From positions 186,001 to 250,000 of the forward strand of contig CBDDFV010000009.1 of assembly GCA_965227335.1 (NCBI GenBank): a stretch of DNA of 64,000 nt. The letters are read 5' to 3'. The stretch is from CBDDFV01 sp965227335. Its GTDB lineage: Bacteria; Planctomycetota; Phycisphaerae; Phycisphaerales; SM1A02. Made by a program: the position numbers and the translations under genes. This document shows positions 27,330 through 36,857 of this stretch, one piece after another (position 1 is the stretch's first letter; every line of letters starts with the position of its first letter). Under the pieces are notes generated by a model. It ran no database searches and was not told the origin of the DNA. It saw nothing but the letters and a program-made list of their open reading frames with translations.

Positions 27330-30300
27330 ATGCGTATCCATGGTGGATTCGGCGGTGTGGTGTTGGCGTGCGCGGCGTCGGGGCCGGTGTCGGCGTCGGC
27401 AATGGCGTCGGGGGTCGAGCAGTTCGGTCCGGGGGAGCTCATCAGCGCTGCGCTCGAATCGCCGCGCGGGCTCGCGCTGGGCGATATTGATAATGACGGC
27501 GATCCCGATGTGATCGTCTCGTCGCTGCAGGATGGTCGGATCACCTGGTACGAGAACGGGGGCGACGCCGATGGCTGGGCGACGCACGATGTGACGTCGG
27601 ACAGCGGCTCGCCGGTGACCATCGCCGCGGCGGACTTCGACGGGGACGGCGACATTGACATCGTCGCCGGCGATCTGCAGAGCAACGACATCAGTTGGTA
27701 CGAGAACCTCGGGGCCGGCGTCTTCGATGACCGACCGAGCGTGATCGGGACGGGAATCGTGGATCCTTCCCGGGTGATCGCGGCGGACCTCGACGGGGAC
27801 GGCGACATCGACGTGGCGGTCGCGGCCCGGGCGGCGCTGCAGGGCGGCGAAGTCCTCTGGATTGAGAACCTGGGCGGCGGCGTGTTCGCCTCGCCCCTCG
27901 TGATCGACGACGGGTCGATCGTCGACGCCCGCGGTCTTGACGCGGCGGATGTCGACGATGACGGCGATCTCGACCTCATCGCGTGCTACCTGAACGGCGA
28001 GACCATCGCGTGGTTCGAGAACCTCGGCGGCGGATTCGATTCCGAGCCGATCGTGATCTGCAGCAATTGCGGACTCGTGAGCGACGTCGTCGCCGCTGAC
28101 GTCAACGGCGACCTGCAACCGGATGTCGCGGCGACCATCCGCAGCACCGGCGAAGTGATCTGGTTCGAGAACCTCGGCGGCGGGTTCAGCGGCGCCCAGA
28201 CCGCGCCCGGCGGACCCGGGACGCCGGTGCGTCTGATCGCGGCGGACGTCCAGCTCGATGGCGACGCCGACCTGCTCACCGCCTGGCAGCTGCCCGGCGC
28301 CATCTGCTGGCACCAGAACACCGGGCCCGGCTTTACCGTGGCTCCGGTCCTCATCGACGCCGTGGTCGAGCGTCCGGCGGCGCTCGTGGCGGGGGATCTC
28401 GATCGCGACGGCGACCTCGACGTGGTGGTCGCGGATCGAAACGCCGGCGTGGTCGAACTGTGGCGCGACCTGACGCCGCGCGATCGGCTGTGGACCAGTC
28501 CCGGCGACGGACTCTGGACGGACGGAATGAACTGGTCGCCCGCGTCGGGGCCCGACCTCCGCAACTCGGCGCGGTTCAGCGGTCCGGGCCCGCGCGCCGT
28601 CACGCTCGATGAAGCGGTTGAGACCCGCGCGCTGCGGGTCGAGGGCGGCGCCTCCGATCTCACGGTGGATGATCTGCTGCGCATCACCGGCGACGTCGAC
28701 GAGGACGAACCGGGACTGACGGTGCGCGGCGTCCCGAGCGCCGAGTTGACCTTCCGTGACGGCGTCGTGATGCTCGAGACGGGCGGCGTGATCGGGGGCG
28801 TGATGAATCAGGTCGGCGTGCTGCGTCTGGACGACGAGGCGGAGCTCGTCACCGGGCCGCTCGATGTCGGCGCGCCGGGGCGGGGCGAGGTGGCGACGAC
28901 GGCCGGGACCATTATCACCGGCGGCCCGATCCGACTGCATCCCCGCGGACGATTGACGGGCGCGGGCGCCGTGGACGCCGTGATCAACGGAGGGACGATC
29001 GATCTCGGCCAGACGGCGGGGCGCACGATCGAGGTGCTGACGCCGCCGGCGTCCGGCGCCTTCGGATCGGTGCGAGTCGGCGTCGCCGGCGAGGAGAACT
29101 TCGGCGCTCTGCAGGGCGGGACGCTCGAGGTGCAGGGCGGGCTGTTTGTGGAGCTGATGAACGACTTTCTGCCGGACGTCGGCGTGACGTTTCCGATCAT
29201 TACCGCGTCGTCATCACTGACCGGGGAGTTCGCCGCCGCGCGGTTCAGCGGCTTCCCCGACAATCGATTCCTGTTTGTTTCGAACGAGGACGCAGACGCC
29301 GGGGCGGGGGCGATCGTGGTGGAGGTGTCGACGCTGGGCGGCGATCTCGAGTTCGAGAGTCCTTCGAGCCACTTCGTGCAGGGCGTGCCGGTGGAGGCGG
29401 CGTTCGCCGACTTCGACCAGTCCGGCACGATCGACATCGCCCTCGCCGTCCCGGCCGCCGCCGCGGGCGCGCCGGGCAGCGTGATCGTGCTGCTCAACGC
29501 GGGGACCAACGAGGAAGGACAATGGCTCGGGTTCTTCGAGACCTTCCAGTTCGCGGTCGGCGTGAATCCGACGGCGTTGGATGTCGGATTCTTTGACGAC
29601 GATCTCCTGCCCGACCTGGTGGTGACGGCGGCGGACGACGCGACGGTGTGGGTGCTGAACAATCTCGGTCTCGAGATCGGTCCGGGCGTCTGGGGCGGGC
29701 TGGACGTCCTCGCGGTGGTCCCGGTCGGGGCCGCGCCGGTCGACGTCATCGCGCTTGATTTCACCGAGGATGGACGGAGCGACTTCGTGGTCACCGCTCG
29801 CGATGCGAATCTCGTGCAGGCGGTCGCCGCGTCGGACGCGGCCGGACCCGGCGGCTTGATCTTCGCGGTGGTCCAGCAAATCGCGGTCGACGGCCCGATT
29901 CTCATTGATCCCATCGACATCGACGACGACCGGTGCACCGACCTCGCGGTCGGACTGGCGACGGCGACCTTTGTCACGATCATCCCGCAGATCGGCGGCG
30001 GTCTGGGGCCGGACATCTTCGGCGCGCCCGTCTTCTACGAGTCGGCGGGGTCGCCGTCCGATCTCGTGGTCGCGGATCTCGACCTCTCGGGCGGACCGGA
30101 CCTCATCGTCGTCAACGAACTCGACGATTCGATCTCCCTCTTCGTCAACAACGGCGGCGCCTTCGGACTCCGGTCCGACTTCGAGGCGGGGCTGACCCCG
30201 ACGTCGGCGGTGGCGGTCAACCTGGACGAAGATGACGATGCGGACATCGCCCTCGTCGCGGTGAACCCGGAAACGCAGCAGCGGGAGATCACGGTCATCC

Positions 30301-30851
30301 GCAACGACCTCATCAACGGCACCGTGAACCTCACCCAGACCGACACCCTCGGGTCCGATCTCGAGCCGCTCTTCGTGGCGTCCGCGGACCTGGACGACGA
30401 CGGCGTCGAGGATCTGGTCTCGGTCACCGAGGAGTTCGCGGAACTGTCCGGGCTCGCGCTCGACGGCGCCTGCACGCCGTCCGCGGGCTCGTGCTTCTCC
30501 CCGAACGGGACGCCCGGGTGCAGTCAGTTCGAGTGCTGCATCAACGTCTGTGCGATCGAACCGTTCTGCTGCGACGTCGAATGGGACCAGAACTGCGTCG
30601 ACCTGGCCAATCAGAATTGCGTCTTCCCGGACTCCACGGCGGTGACCTCCTTTGTCTCGACGCCCGTGACGTATCCCCCCGGCGACCTCGACCTCGACGG
30701 CTATGTCGACGGATCCGATCTCGCCATTCTGCTCGCCGCGTGGGGGCCGTGCCCGGGCTTCTGTCCGCCCGATTTCAATGACGACGACGTCGTGGACGGC
30801 GAGGACCTCGCGCAACTGCTCAGCCTGTGGACCGGACCGCCAGCGTCATGA
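27330..30851 (+). CDS. Secreted FG-GAP/VCBS repeat protein with dockerin-like tail
   Basis: A 1,173-residue exported protein. The ATG at 27330 is chosen for the upstream GGGAGAAG and the following signal peptide. The N-terminal ~370 residues hold seven FG-GAP/VCBS-type blades, each with a calcium loop and a W-Y-E-N-L-G-like end, for example DFDGDGDIDIVAGDLQSN. A central region (W-T-S-P-G-D-G-L-W-T-D-G-M-N-W-S) resembles the beta-solenoid autotransporter-like segments found in planctomycete secreted proteins. A second set of blades follows. Near the end are a cysteine-rich C-C-I-N-V-C-A-I-E-P-F-C-C-D motif and a final dockerin-like pair. Probable surface or extracellular protein, ligand unknown. 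Its end overlaps the convergent kinase gene by six bases. Confidence 0.85.
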   Translation: MRIHGGFGGVVLACAASGPVSASAMASGVEQFGPGELISAALESPRGLALGDIDNDGDPDVIVSSLQDGRITWYENGGDADGWATHDVTSDSGSPVTIAAADFDGDGDIDIVAGDLQSNDISWYENLGAGVFDDRPSVIGTGIVDPSRVIAADLDGDGDIDVAVAARAALQGGEVLWIENLGGGVFASPLVIDDGSIVDARGLDAADVDDDGDLDLIACYLNGETIAWFENLGGGFDSEPIVICSNCGLVSDVVAADVNGDLQPDVAATIRSTGEVIWFENLGGGFSGAQTAPGGPGTPVRLIAADVQLDGDADLLTAWQLPGAICWHQNTGPGFTVAPVLIDAVVERPAALVAGDLDRDGDLDVVVADRNAGVVELWRDLTPRDRLWTSPGDGLWTDGMNWSPASGPDLRNSARFSGPGPRAVTLDEAVETRALRVEGGASDLTVDDLLRITGDVDEDEPGLTVRGVPSAELTFRDGVVMLETGGVIGGVMNQVGVLRLDDEAELVTGPLDVGAPGRGEVATTAGTIITGGPIRLHPRGRLTGAGAVDAVINGGTIDLGQTAGRTIEVLTPPASGAFGSVRVGVAGEENFGALQGGTLEVQGGLFVELMNDFLPDVGVTFPIITASSSLTGEFAAARFSGFPDNRFLFVSNEDADAGAGAIVVEVSTLGGDLEFESPSSHFVQGVPVEAAFADFDQSGTIDIALAVPAAAAGAPGSVIVLLNAGTNEEGQWLGFFETFQFAVGVNPTALDVGFFDDDLLPDLVVTAADDATVWVLNNLGLEIGPGVWGGLDVLAVVPVGAAPVDVIALDFTEDGRSDFVVTARDANLVQAVAASDAAGPGGLIFAVVQQIAVDGPILIDPIDIDDDRCTDLAVGLATATFVTIIPQIGGGLGPDIFGAPVFYESAGSPSDLVVADLDLSGGPDLIVVNELDDSISLFVNNGGAFGLRSDFEAGLTPTSAVAVNLDEDDDADIALVAVNPETQQREITVIRNDLINGTVNLTQTDTLGSDLEPLFVASADLDDDGVEDLVSVTEEFAELSGLALDGACTPSAGSCFSPNGTPGCSQFECCINVCAIEPFCCDVEWDQNCVDLANQNCVFPDSTAVTSFVSTPVTYPPGDLDLDGYVDGSDLAILLAAWGPCPGFCPPDFNDDDVVDGEDLAQLLSLWTGPPAS
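30492..30620 (+). other. Cysteine-rich motif before the dockerin-like tail
   Basis: Encodes about 43 residues with ten cysteines, centred on C-C-I-N-V-C-A-I-E-P-F-C-C-D-V-E-W-D-Q-N-C-V-D. From memory, the C-C-x-x-V-C-x-x-x-P-x-C-C-x-x-x-W-D-x-x-C pattern recurs in secreted proteins of Phycisphaerae. The spacing suggests a small disulfide-bonded module. Confidence 0.6.
30681..30848 (+). other. Dockerin-like tail of the FG-GAP protein
   Basis: Two calcium-loop repeats, DLDLDGYVDGSDLAILLAAW and DFNDDDVVDGEDLAQLLSLW, separated by a C-P-G-F-C segment and ending the protein. Same layout as the tail of the cytochrome at 4310-4471. Confidence 0.75.
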
Positions 30852-33455
30852 TCCGTCGTTGGTGATCGTCGCCCGCATCGCCTGCAGCGTGTCGCGGAGC
30901 GTGCTGACCGTCGTGCGGATCGCCGCCGGACGCCCGTCCTCCGCCAGCGTCACCGCGGCGAAGGTCAGTCCGGCGTCGATCGTCTCGAGGCGGTCCTCCG
31001 CCGGCAGGTCCGACCCCGCTTCCGACGTGACCATTCCTTCGTGGGCGGCGGTCACGATCCGGATCTCGGCGTCCGACAACGGCGAAAGATCGCGCACCGA
31101 CGACGCCCATTCCGTGATCACCCGCCAGCGACGACGCGCCTCGGCCGGGCGGCCGATCGCCTGGAGGTTCTTCGCCGCGTGGTCGAGCGTGATGAAGATC
31201 GAGCGACGCTGCTGGGTGTCGTACCGGTCCTCATCGAGAAGATCGACCGCCAGACGCAGCGCCTCGTCGTACGCCGGGAGCGCGGCGTTCAGGTCGTCGC
31301 GCCGAACGGCGGTCGTCGCCACCTCGTTCGACAGCGTCGTCATGAGCTTGCGCTGATTGCGCCGACCCGGCGCCATCTCGCACACGCGGCGGAGGCCGGC
31401 GAGCGCGGCGTCGAAGCGACGCTGGGCCGCGTCAAGGTCGCCCGCGCCGAACGCGGCGTGACCGAGATCCTTGTTGATCTGCACGAGATCCCGCAACGCC
31501 AGCACATCGTTCGGATTCGCCTCAACCCGGACTTGACGCAGGTGCAGCGATTCCTCGCGGAGTCGGTTCGCTTCGTCGCCGCGTCCCTGGGCGTCGAGGG
31601 CGTCCGCCTGGTCGGCCCGGAGAATGGCGAGTTCCCGCACCACGCCGGGGGCGGGGGGCTCCGCGCTGGCGAGCGGTTCGAGCAAGGCCAGGGCGTCGGC
31701 GTAGTGCTGGTCGGACTCGCGCCACAGCGGCGCGGCGCCCTCGTCGATCTGCCGCGCGAGATCCCGGGCCCGGTCCCCGAGTCGGCGATGGCTCTTCGCG
31801 GCGCCGAGTTGCAGCAGCGGATCGTCGGGGAACTGCTGAAGCGCGACCGAGCGGACCTCGTACGCGCGATCACGGAGGGTCTCCGCCTGGTCCGGGTCCT
31901 GCACGCCGCCGCTCGAGGCGCCGCCGTAGATCGTCGCCATGAGATCCCAGGTTCGGGCCAGGCGTTCACGCAGGGCGGGACCGGGGGCCGCCTGATCCGG
32001 CAGGTCGGCCAGATGCTCGCCGAGCGCATCGAGCAGGTTGAGCTTGGCCCGCGTGGGCCCGAGCGTCTCGATGTCGGCGTCGGCGCGATGGATCGCGTCA
32101 ATGAGATCGGTGAACGTCGCGCTGTTGACCGTGCGGCTGAACGCTTCGGCCAGCGCGGCGGCGTTGGCTTCGGCCGCGGCCTCGTTCTCCTGTGCGAGCC
32201 GCGTATTCTGCGCCATGGTCGCCATGTTGAGGCCGAGGAGCACCGCGACCACCAGGAAGACGATGGACGCCGCCATCACTGTCCGCCGGTAGCGCCGCGT
32301 GAACAACCGCAGGTGGTAGATCATGCTCGGCGGCTGGGCGGTGATGGGCTCGTCGTTGAGATATCGCTTGATGTCGAGGGCGAGGTTGGAGGCGGAGCTG
32401 TAGCGCTGTTCGCGGTCCTTCTCCATCGCCTTCATGACGATCGTCTCGACATCGCCCCCGAAGTGCCGGTTGATCATGCTCAGCCGGGTGGGGGGATCCT
32501 GCCGGATGATGCGGGTCGCTTCGTAGATCGGGGAGCCGCCCACGTCGTAGGGCGTCACGCCGGCGAGCAGTTCGTAGAGGACGACCCCGAGCGTGTAGAT
32601 GTCGCTGCGGGTGTCGAGGTCGTGCGGGTCGGCGTCGCATTGTTCGGGCGACATGTACTGCAGCGTGCCGACCAGTTGCCCCACGTCCGTCTGCAGCGTG
32701 GCGACGGCGAGATCGGAATCGGTGGCGCGGGCGACGCCGAAGTCGATCACGCGCACCTGGCCGCCGGAGTCGACGAGGATGTTCGACGGCTTGAGATCGC
32801 GGTGAATCACGCCCCGGGTATGGCCGTGGTGCACCGCCTCGCAGACCTGCACGAAGAGTTGAAGTCGCGCCCGCATGTCGAGCCCGCGCTCGTCGGCGTA
32901 GTCGGTGATCGTCCGAGCGTTCGGAATGTAGGCCATCACGAAGTAGGGCGTCGGCTCGCCGCTCGACTCGCACACGCCCGACTCGTAGACCTGCACGATG
33001 CCCGGATGACGCAGCCGCGCGAGGATCTGCGATTCGTACTCGAACCGTCGCAACGCGGATCGCGACGTTACGCCGTGCTTCATGATCTTCACGGCGACCG
33101 GGCGACGCGGGTGATCCTGCATCGCTTCGTAGACGACGCCCATGCCGCCGGCGGCGATCACCCGCTTGAGGCGATACTGACCGATTCGCTCGCTTGTCGC
33201 GTGCATGAGGCGCGGCGTGGCGATCGTCGCATCGTGCGGGGACGAGCCGTCCTCCGACAGTGAATCGACATCGTCATGGTCGTCAACGTCCAGCTCTTCG
33301 GCCGCTTCGCCCAGATGCGCGCGGATGAGCGCGTCGACGCGGGCCCGGAGATCGGCGTCGTCGCCGCACTCGAAGTCCAGATAACGTGAACGATCCGCAT
33401 CGGCCCGCGTCAGCGCCGACCGTGCGATTTCCTCCGCCTGCTTCGACACGGACAT
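30846..33455 (-). CDS. Membrane Ser/Thr protein kinase with helical C-terminal sensor-like region
   Basis: An 869-residue protein. Residues 1-50 form a helical leader (R-S-R-Y-L-D-F-E-C-G-D-D-A-D-L-R-A-R-V) common before planctomycete kinases, followed by an acidic linker. The kinase domain spans about 94-370: glycine loop A-A-G-G-M-G-V-V-Y-E, Lys123 in A-V-K-I-M-K, H218-R-D-L-K-P-S-N, D238-F-G, and a S-P-E-Q activation segment end. All catalytic residues are present. One transmembrane helix lies at about 391-413. The remaining 450 residues are alpha-helical and TPR-like (A-L-L-E-P-L-A-S-A and similar) and would be extracytoplasmic. GGAGGAG sits just upstream of the ATG. Substrates are unknown. 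The tail overlaps the convergent FG-GAP gene. Confidence 0.92.
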   Translation of the reverse strand: MSVSKQAEEIARSALTRADADRSRYLDFECGDDADLRARVDALIRAHLGEAAEELDVDDHDDVDSLSEDGSSPHDATIATPRLMHATSERIGQYRLKRVIAAGGMGVVYEAMQDHPRRPVAVKIMKHGVTSRSALRRFEYESQILARLRHPGIVQVYESGVCESSGEPTPYFVMAYIPNARTITDYADERGLDMRARLQLFVQVCEAVHHGHTRGVIHRDLKPSNILVDSGGQVRVIDFGVARATDSDLAVATLQTDVGQLVGTLQYMSPEQCDADPHDLDTRSDIYTLGVVLYELLAGVTPYDVGGSPIYEATRIIRQDPPTRLSMINRHFGGDVETIVMKAMEKDREQRYSSASNLALDIKRYLNDEPITAQPPSMIYHLRLFTRRYRRTVMAASIVFLVVAVLLGLNMATMAQNTRLAQENEAAAEANAAALAEAFSRTVNSATFTDLIDAIHRADADIETLGPTRAKLNLLDALGEHLADLPDQAAPGPALRERLARTWDLMATIYGGASSGGVQDPDQAETLRDRAYEVRSVALQQFPDDPLLQLGAAKSHRRLGDRARDLARQIDEGAAPLWRESDQHYADALALLEPLASAEPPAPGVVRELAILRADQADALDAQGRGDEANRLREESLHLRQVRVEANPNDVLALRDLVQINKDLGHAAFGAGDLDAAQRRFDAALAGLRRVCEMAPGRRNQRKLMTTLSNEVATTAVRRDDLNAALPAYDEALRLAVDLLDEDRYDTQQRRSIFITLDHAAKNLQAIGRPAEARRRWRVITEWASSVRDLSPLSDAEIRIVTAAHEGMVTSEAGSDLPAEDRLETIDAGLTFAAVTLAEDGRPAAIRTTVSTLRDTLQAMRATITNDGS

Positions 33456-33583
33456 CAGCGGCTCCTCCGCGGAAACGGCATTCCCTCTCCTGGCCCCCGC
33501 CTCGCCGGCGACCTGCCGCCATTATCACGGGCGGAGGCGGTCCGGGGCAAGCGCCGGTCTGCGTTTCGTTCTTTCTTCGAAAC

Positions 33584-34855
33584 TTATGTCGACGCCAGAA
33601 CCGCGTCCGCGGCTCGACGTCCGGACAATAAAGCGCCGTTGATCGATGCGTTGTCGAGATGGTCGCCCGCCGCGAAGACGCCCGCCTGATCGGTCGTCAC
33701 CGGGCGGCGGGACTCGGCGAGGGCCGGGGCGTCCTCGGTCGGCAGCGCCCGTCGAATTCGATCCGTGCGGAGATGACGCCAGCCGTCGACCTCCGCCCCG
33801 AACCACGTCCGCAACTGCGCCCGGACGCGGGGCAGCAGTTCCTCGTCCGGCGCCTCCACATCGTGCGGCGCGACGATCGAGGCGCTGATCAGGGCCCGCC
33901 CCGCCAGTGCGTACGCCGGCTGCACGTTCGAGATGATCGCCGCATGATTCACGGGGCCCGCGCCCTCGCCGTCGAGAAAGAGCGTCGGTTCGGATCGGGG
34001 CGGCTGGTCCGCCGCGAACGACACCGACACCGTCGACTTCCAGCCGCGGGCTGCGATCGACGGAATGAGCCGCGACGCCGCGTCGCCGTCCGTCGCCACC
34101 ACGACCGCCCCGCCCTTCACCGTTTCGCCGTCGGCCAGATGCACCGCGGCCCCGTCGATCGACAGCGTGGTTCGCGACAATTCGACGGCGCCCGGCGCCA
34201 GGCCCGCGGCCAGTTGCTCCGGAATCGCCTGCATGCCCGCCGCGGGGAGCGCGGCCCGCCCGCGTGAGAACATGCGGTACGTCAGACGCAGTTTTCGAGC
34301 CGACGTCGCGAGACTGCGGTCCAGAAACACGCCGCCGAAGAACGGCCTGAAGAATCGATCGATCACCTGGTCGCTCAGCCCGGATCGGCGGAGCAGCGCC
34401 TCCGAGGTCTCTTCCGGCGCACGCCACGCCGCGTCCTCCGACGCCAGACGCAATCCCAGGTCGAATCGCCCCATGGCGAGCAGGTCTTTCCGCGTGAACA
34501 GCGGCGAGGAGGCGAACGCCATGCGGAACGCGGCCCCCGGTGATCGCAGTGGATCCGCCGCGGGCCAGAAGCGCCCGTCAAACCACACCCGGGCCCCCGG
34601 TTCAAAGCAGCCGAGCCGCAGCGCGCCGTGGTCGAGCACGCGTCGGCCTTCGGGGTACGACGTCAGATAGACCTGGAAGCCGCGGTCGATCAGGAACGGG
34701 CCGTCATCAGGTTCGATGCGATCGGTGCGCACGCGTCCGCCCGGCGCATCCGACGCCTCGAAGACGCGCACCGAACGGCCCGCCGCGCGAAGGCGACGGG
34801 CGCAGGCGAGCCCGGCGAGACCGGCGCCGATGATGATGACGGGGGGCGAGCTCAC
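33584..34855 (-). CDS. FAD-dependent amine oxidase-like / phytoene desaturase-like oxidoreductase
   Basis: A 423-residue flavoprotein. The frame is open further upstream, but the Rossmann motif V-I-I-I-G-A-G-L-A-G-L-A-C-A-R-R-L begins five residues after the GTG at 34855, as is normal, so that start is used. E-A-S-D-A-P-G-G-R-V-R-T-D completes the FAD-binding N-terminus. The C-terminal end has the flavin motif V-F-A-A-G-D-H-L-D-N-A-S-I-N-G-A-L-L-S-G. The middle (residues about 100-220) is a substrate domain. It resembles the COG3349/protoporphyrinogen oxidase-like group. No neighbour from carotenoid or haem synthesis is present, so the substrate is open. It follows the kinase gene's strand but is separated from that gene's start by 128 bases. 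Confidence 0.85.
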   Translation of the reverse strand: MSSPPVIIIGAGLAGLACARRLRAAGRSVRVFEASDAPGGRVRTDRIEPDDGPFLIDRGFQVYLTSYPEGRRVLDHGALRLGCFEPGARVWFDGRFWPAADPLRSPGAAFRMAFASSPLFTRKDLLAMGRFDLGLRLASEDAAWRAPEETSEALLRRSGLSDQVIDRFFRPFFGGVFLDRSLATSARKLRLTYRMFSRGRAALPAAGMQAIPEQLAAGLAPGAVELSRTTLSIDGAAVHLADGETVKGGAVVVATDGDAASRLIPSIAARGWKSTVSVSFAADQPPRSEPTLFLDGEGAGPVNHAAIISNVQPAYALAGRALISASIVAPHDVEAPDEELLPRVRAQLRTWFGAEVDGWRHLRTDRIRRALPTEDAPALAESRRPVTTDQAGVFAAGDHLDNASINGALLSGRRAADAVLAST

Positions 34856-34946
34856 GTTCGCGAGCCTACCGGAGGGACGCCGCGGGCACAATGCGCGCCC
34901 GGGCGACGATCCGGCCGCAGTCTCAGCCATTCCGGCGCCGTCGGCT

Positions 34947-35348
34947 TCAACCGAGTTGGGCCGGATCCGCGGCGACGTGCGACCGACTCGAGGGCCGGGT
35001 CCGATTCCGGGGCCGGCGGCGTTGGGCGTCGCGTCGGCGCCGGAGATGCAGACGAGCGCGTGCGTTCGCACGTGCGCGCTCCATGCTCGCGGCGGTCCAG
35101 ACCGGCGCGCTGAAGATCAGGCCGAACAGGAAGAACAGCAACGTCATGGAGATCCAGCCGATCACGCCGATGTCGGCCGCCAGGAACCAGGCGACGCCGC
35201 CGGCAGCCAGAAGCACGCCGGCCGCCACCAGAAGCCACGTTCGGGCGATGATCAGCGTGCAGACGCGTCGGACCTGTCGATTGACCAGACGTTCGTCGGC
35301 CGGCGTCTCCAACCGCGTCGGGGGTTCAGGAAGAGAATGATCGTGCAT
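34947..35348 (-). CDS. Small two-helix membrane protein
   Basis: A 133-residue protein with two likely transmembrane helices: T-W-L-L-V-A-A-G-V-L-L-A-A-G-G-V-A-W-F-L-A and I-G-W-I-S-M-T-L-L-F-F-L-F-G-L-I-F. They are preceded by a basic segment (R-Q-V-R-R-V-C-T-L-I-I-A-R) and followed by a very Arg-rich tail. Charges suggest that both termini face the cytoplasm. No family recognised. The purine-rich GAAAGGA is 25 bases upstream of the ATG, too far for a ribosome site, so the start is uncertain. It lies upstream of the FAD oxidoreductase on the same strand, 91 bases away, and may be co-transcribed. Confidence 0.6.
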   Translation of the reverse strand: MHDHSLPEPPTRLETPADERLVNRQVRRVCTLIIARTWLLVAAGVLLAAGGVAWFLAADIGVIGWISMTLLFFLFGLIFSAPVWTAASMERARANARARLHLRRRRDAQRRRPRNRTRPSSRSHVAADPAQLG

Positions 35349-35531
35349 CGTCTGCAGTTGAATGAGGCGGTCCTTTCAGGGATTCAGGAGTCAGCGACCG
35401 GCCGATGGTCGACACCGGCCGCCCGTCCGGGAAGCAACGGCGCTGACGGGCGACAGCCGGGATTTCAGGGGAGGTTGCGGCGCACGGACGGCCAGATTCG
35501 GGCGAAACCGTCTGGAAGTATCGTCGGGCCA

Positions 35532-35548
35532 TACACTTACAGTATAGT
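35532..35548. promoter_or_regulatory. AT-rich imperfect palindrome with -10-like TATAGT upstream of galactokinase
   Basis: TACACTTACAGTATA (35532-35546) reads TA-x-ACT-xxx-AGT-x-TA on both strands. It overlaps TATAGT (35543-35548, plus strand) and TATACT on the minus strand. It stands out in a 298-base GC-rich gap between divergent genes, about 100 bases from the galactokinase start. It could be a divergent promoter with an operator. No -35 element is clear. Confidence 0.4.
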
Positions 35549-35646
35549 CGCCAGGCCTCCTCGGGTCAACGGGCGACGCGTGCGTCATGCGGACGGTGCG
35601 TTTCTCGCCATGCACCGCGTGGACCCGGGTCGTCTACTGTGCACGC

Positions 35647-36819
35647 ATGGTGAGGTTCACGAATCTGGCGACGTCGGCGGCGCACGCGCTCGCACAGCGC
35701 ACCGGAGAAGCGGCGCGATGGTTCGCGGCGGCGCCGGGGCGAGTGAATCTGATCGGCGATCACGTGGACTACAACGGCGGGATCGTCGCGCCGTTCGCCA
35801 TCGATCGTGGCGTCGTTCTCGCGGCGGCGCCGAACCAGACGTCGTCGTGGCGGTGTTGCAGCGATCACAGCGGTGACCCCGCACACTTCGATATCGGGCC
35901 CGGCCTCGAGCCCGGTCCGCCATCGTGGGCGAACGTGATGCGGGGCGTCGCGTCGGGGTTTACAGACCGCGGGATCGAGGTCCCCGGGTTCGATCTCCAC
36001 ATCTGCTCGAATCTGCCGGTCGGGGCGGGGTTGAGCAGCAGCGCGGCCCTCGCCGTGGCGACAACCGTGCTCGTGGAGGGCGTCACGGGACACACACTGT
36101 CCCTGCACGAGCGTGCCGAGCTTGCCCGCGAGGCCGAAGCGGTGTTCATGGGCACGCCGTGTGGTCTCATGGATCAACTCGCCTCGGCGGGCGGTCGGGA
36201 CGGACGGATCATGACGATCGACTTCGGGGCGGGCGATGCGGTGTCATGGTCGACATTCCCGGATGAACTTGCGGTGGTGATTGCGGATTCGGGCGTCCGC
36301 CGGGCGTTGAACGACGGTCGATACGCCGATCGGCGCGCCGCGTGCGCCCAGGCCGCGCAGGCATTGGGCGTTTCTTCGCTGGGGTCGGCGTCGCGGGTCG
36401 CGGTCGCGTCGTCGCCTCTTGACGAGACGTTGCGTCGGCGGGCGCGTCATGTGGTGACCGAGATCGATCGCGTGCGATGCGCGCTGGCGGCGCTGGAAAC
36501 GGGCGACGCCGAACGGTGCGGGGCGCTGATGAACGAGAGTCACGCCTCGTTGCGCGACGACTTCGATGTGAGCGGTCCGGCCCTGGATCGGCTCGTGGCG
36601 ATTGCGCAGCGGATCGGGCGTGACGGCGGCGTGTTCGGCAGTCGTCTGACCGGGGCGGGATTCGGCGGATGCACGGCGACGCTGGTGTCGGCGGATCGTG
36701 CGGGGGAGGCGGCGGATCGGATCCAGCGGATCGGCGTGCGTGAAGTCGGCCCGGACGTGCGGACGATGATCGTTCGGCCGTCCGCAGGGGCGAAGGCGTG
36801 GTCGACGTCGGCGGGCTAG
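35647..36819 (+). CDS. galK: Galactokinase (GHMP kinase)
   Basis: Phosphorylates galactose to galactose 1-phosphate (Leloir pathway), cytoplasmic. 390 residues from the ATG at 35647, chosen because galactokinases have about 25-30 residues before the signature, here PGRVNLIGDHVDYNGG. The usual Glu of the signature is Asp. The GHMP ATP-binding loop is L-P-V-G-A-G-L-S-S-S-A-A-L-A-V-A-T. The catalytic Asp lies in the M-G-T-P-C-G-L-M-D-Q-L-A-S-A-G segment. The C-terminal motif is R-L-T-G-A-G-F-G-G-C-T-A. No galT or galE is adjacent, so it stands alone here. The E-to-D change leaves some room for another sugar kinase of the family. Confidence 0.88.
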   Translation: MVRFTNLATSAAHALAQRTGEAARWFAAAPGRVNLIGDHVDYNGGIVAPFAIDRGVVLAAAPNQTSSWRCCSDHSGDPAHFDIGPGLEPGPPSWANVMRGVASGFTDRGIEVPGFDLHICSNLPVGAGLSSSAALAVATTVLVEGVTGHTLSLHERAELAREAEAVFMGTPCGLMDQLASAGGRDGRIMTIDFGAGDAVSWSTFPDELAVVIADSGVRRALNDGRYADRRAACAQAAQALGVSSLGSASRVAVASSPLDETLRRRARHVVTEIDRVRCALAALETGDAERCGALMNESHASLRDDFDVSGPALDRLVAIAQRIGRDGGVFGSRLTGAGFGGCTATLVSADRAGEAADRIQRIGVREVGPDVRTMIVRPSAGAKAWSTSAG

Positions 36820-36857
36820 GATGGCGAGCGTCGCGAGGAACCGAGGAGACCTGCAGC

